Shown here in pieces: positions 29,246 to 30,266 of a stretch of 30,266 nt of DNA. Below the pieces are notes generated by a model. It was not told where the DNA came from and did no database searches. It was given only the letters and a program-made list of their open reading frames with translations. The position numbers and the translations under genes were made by a program. Every line of letters starts with the position of its first letter. The stretch's first letter is position 1. Location of the stretch: assembly GCA_023432475.1 (NCBI GenBank), contig JAEYUN010000014.1:1-30266 (forward strand), written 5' to 3'. Source of the DNA: Candidatus Parcubacteria bacterium. Lineage in GTDB: Bacteria > Patescibacteriota > Saccharimonadia > Saccharimonadales > Saccharimonadaceae.

Positions 29246-29446
29246 TTATTTCGATGGGTCAATACGCGTCAAGTGAAAATCACCACATGACAGGCAGCGA
29301 TAAATGTTCAGTTCTAATTCGGGTTGTAGGACGGTCTTTTCATCCACTACCATTTCGGCTTCATGCCTAGTGCGATAACGTCGTTTACCGCTACAAAGTA
29401 GAGGAGCGTCAAAATTACGGGCGATTGGTTTTTTGATTCTAGCCAT
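29246..29446 (-). CDS. Small putative zinc-binding protein, 66 aa
   Basis: 66 aa, basic. C18, C51-x2-C54 and H58 (YRCLSCGDFHLTR) could form a mononuclear zinc site. The C-terminal C-x2-C-G-x-x-H-L-T-R pattern resembles small zinc proteins I have seen in Saccharibacteria and other bacteria; no function is established that I know of. TATAAT lies 10 nt before the ATG. It converges on the zinc-ribbon unit and is divergent from the collagen-like gene. Confidence 0.75.
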   Translation of the reverse strand: MARIKKPIARNFDAPLLCSGKRRYRTRHEAEMVVDEKTVLQPELELNIYRCLSCGDFHLTRIDPSK

Positions 29447-29456
29447 ACTAAGGCCT

Positions 29457-29462
29457 ATTATA
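29457..29462 (-). promoter_or_regulatory. -10 box of the 66-aa zinc protein gene
   Basis: TATAAT on the minus strand, 10 nt before ATG 29446, with no Shine-Dalgarno sequence. Confidence 0.55.
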
Positions 29463-29497
29463 AACCCTCCTCGCTTGTTGGCTAAGTGGCTCTAAAC

Positions 29498-29506
29498 TGG
29501 TATACT
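29498..29506 (+). promoter_or_regulatory. Extended -10 promoter upstream of the collagen-like gene
   Basis: TGG TATACT, with TTGGCT 17 nt upstream as a weak -35. It predicts a long leader of about 140 nt to ATG 29656, unusual in this window. The leader (29513-29655) holds no hairpin with a clear riboswitch shape that I can identify. Confidence 0.5.
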
Positions 29507-29655
29507 AAACATTAGTAGTTAGTGGCTGAATAAATCAAATAATAAAGCGTGTAGCGGTGGTCTTTTGTTGTGCTAGGATACTCTAGAGTGGGTAAAATCT
29601 ACAAGACAAGCAGTAACAATACGCCCACGTATCAAGTAGTTACGAGGGTGTTTTA

Positions 29656-30266
29656 ATGGCCCGTTTACCTTCCCCCGGCAGTGACCAGGGAACATGGGGT
29701 GATATACTCAATGATTATCTTTCGCAAGCCCACAATCCGGACGGCTCTCTCAAAGATGAGCAAATAACCGAATCCAAACTGTCTCCTGCCTTAGTAGCTC
29801 AAATTAACAGTGGCGCTGGTTCTACCGGCGCCACTGGCTCAATTGGCCCTCAAGGCGCAACTGGGTCGGCTGGCGCCACCGGCGCAACAGGCGTAGGTGT
29901 AACCGGCGCCACTGGTCCTCAAGGTCCGCAGGGTAATAACGGCTCTACCGGCGCCACTGGTCCACAAGGTTCTCAAGGTCTTCAAGGTTTCACTGGTGCA
30001 ACTGGCACAAGTGGCTCTGCCGGTGCCACTGGCGCCACCGGCGCTGGTTCTACCGGTGCGACCGGCCCACAAGGTACAGCTGGTAGTGCTGGCTCTACCG
30101 GCGCCACTGGTCCACAAGGTCCCCAAGGAACTCAAGGTGCCACCGGAGTCGGCGCCACTGGTCCTACCGGCCCTCAAGGTGCCACTGGCTCAGGCGCGAC
30201 TGGTGCAACCGGTCCTCAGGGTACGCAAGGCCTCCCGGGTAGTACTGGTGCAACAGGCGCTGCTGG
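29656..30266 (+). CDS. Collagen-like repeat surface protein (partial, 3' end outside window)
   Basis: At least 203 residues and no stop before the edge. GAGGGTG lies 5 nt before ATG 29656. The first 50 residues (LPSPGSDQGTWGDILNDYL, HNPDGSLKDEQI) match a short N-terminal module I recall from phage-tail-like and surface fibre proteins. From about residue 53 the chain is G-x-y triplets rich in Gly-Ala-Thr and Gly-Pro-Gln with a few breaks (for example GVGVTG). This should form a bacterial collagen-like triple helix. There is no N-terminal signal peptide, so export or attachment is unclear. A C-terminal sorting signal, if any, lies beyond the window; a sortase is encoded at 12380-13582. Confidence 0.9.
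   Translation, partial: MARLPSPGSDQGTWGDILNDYLSQAHNPDGSLKDEQITESKLSPALVAQINSGAGSTGATGSIGPQGATGSAGATGATGVGVTGATGPQGPQGNNGSTGATGPQGSQGLQGFTGATGTSGSAGATGATGAGSTGATGPQGTAGSAGSTGATGPQGPQGTQGATGVGATGPTGPQGATGSGATGATGPQGTQGLPGSTGATGAA
29941..30120 (+). repeat. Internal 30-bp exact repeat within collagen-like gene
   Basis: Positions 29941-29970 and 30091-30120 are identical over 30 bp and encode GSTGATGPQG; they lie exactly 150 bp (50 codons) apart. The tract as a whole is a degenerate 9-bp (GXY) repeat. Confidence 0.9.

Noticed and set aside
29839..30177. Long open frame on the minus strand through the collagen repeats
   Set aside because: It is the complement of G-x-y codons, low complexity, with no ribosome site. 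The plus-strand collagen-like frame explains it.
29800..30266. Regular repeats that could suggest a CRISPR array
   Set aside because: Repeats are in-frame 9-bp multiples coding Gly-x-y; there are no constant repeats with unique spacers.

Overview
The window looks like a chromosomal segment of a Patescibacteria (CPR) bacterium, most likely Candidatus Saccharibacteria (TM7). This is inference: there is no rRNA or large marker set here. Supporting signs are roughly balanced base composition, very tight gene packing with many 3-35 nt overlaps, an abundance of membrane-anchored envelope proteins (DUF4367-like, DUF3048, PEGA, sortase, FemAB, M14 peptidase, collagen-like), and almost no biosynthetic genes. 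TGA serves as a normal stop (for example 16932-16934 and 28861-28863), so this is genetic code 11 and not the TGA-Gly code of Gracilibacteria/Absconditabacteria.

Layout. 1-183: tail of an unidentified, possibly PLP-dependent, gene. 215-649: a membrane-anchored protein with an I78-inhibitor-like domain, then a hairpin-rich strip with a duplicated tRNA 3' end beside tRNA-Glu(CTC). 1010-10829 (minus): a long co-directional run of DUF4367-like membrane protein, a 652-aa unknown protein, gltX, DUF3048 protein, sensor kinase, response regulator, DegT-type aminotransferase and FemAB transferase. It reads mainly as an envelope and signalling block. 10941-13582: PEGA/propeller protein converging on a sortase. 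13593-14097: a symmetric promoter, tRNA-Leu(CAA) and a small secreted or anchored protein. 14094-16638 (minus): xthA, a 100-aa unknown, a HAD phosphatase and a degenerate NnrD-like protein in one overlapping operon. 16746-16996: a 62-aa orphan gene with its own promoter and terminator. 17012-21240: smpB and a GT4 glycosyltransferase, a clan GH-A glycosidase-like protein, and a divergent second GT4. 21237-25521: a corrinoid adenosyltransferase, a HhH-GPD glycosylase-like protein divergent from a ParB-like protein, and a 181-aa unknown. 25543-28671: an M14 carboxypeptidase, then an FMN reductase divergent from an HxlR regulator with two matching operators. 28723-29446: two translationally coupled small orphan genes ending in a strong terminator, and a small zinc-binding protein. 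29656-end: a collagen-like surface protein running off the window.

How they fit together. Most genes serve the cell surface: peptidoglycan bridge formation, sortase anchoring, glycan transfer, peptide trimming and a collagen-like fibre, with a two-component system embedded among them. A striking common theme is promoter architecture. About a dozen start codons lie only 6-16 nt downstream of a good -10 box, often preceded by TGN and without a Shine-Dalgarno sequence, which points to widespread leaderless transcription. A minority of genes (FMN reductase, HxlR, the three small orphans, the collagen-like gene) instead have clear leaders and Shine-Dalgarno sites. The best candidates for undescribed biology are the ParB-like/HhH-GPD-like divergent pair, the 652-aa protein with a possible ADP-ribosyltransferase-like tail, the small zinc-ribbon two-gene unit, and the duplicated tRNA-Glu end with stacked hairpins.
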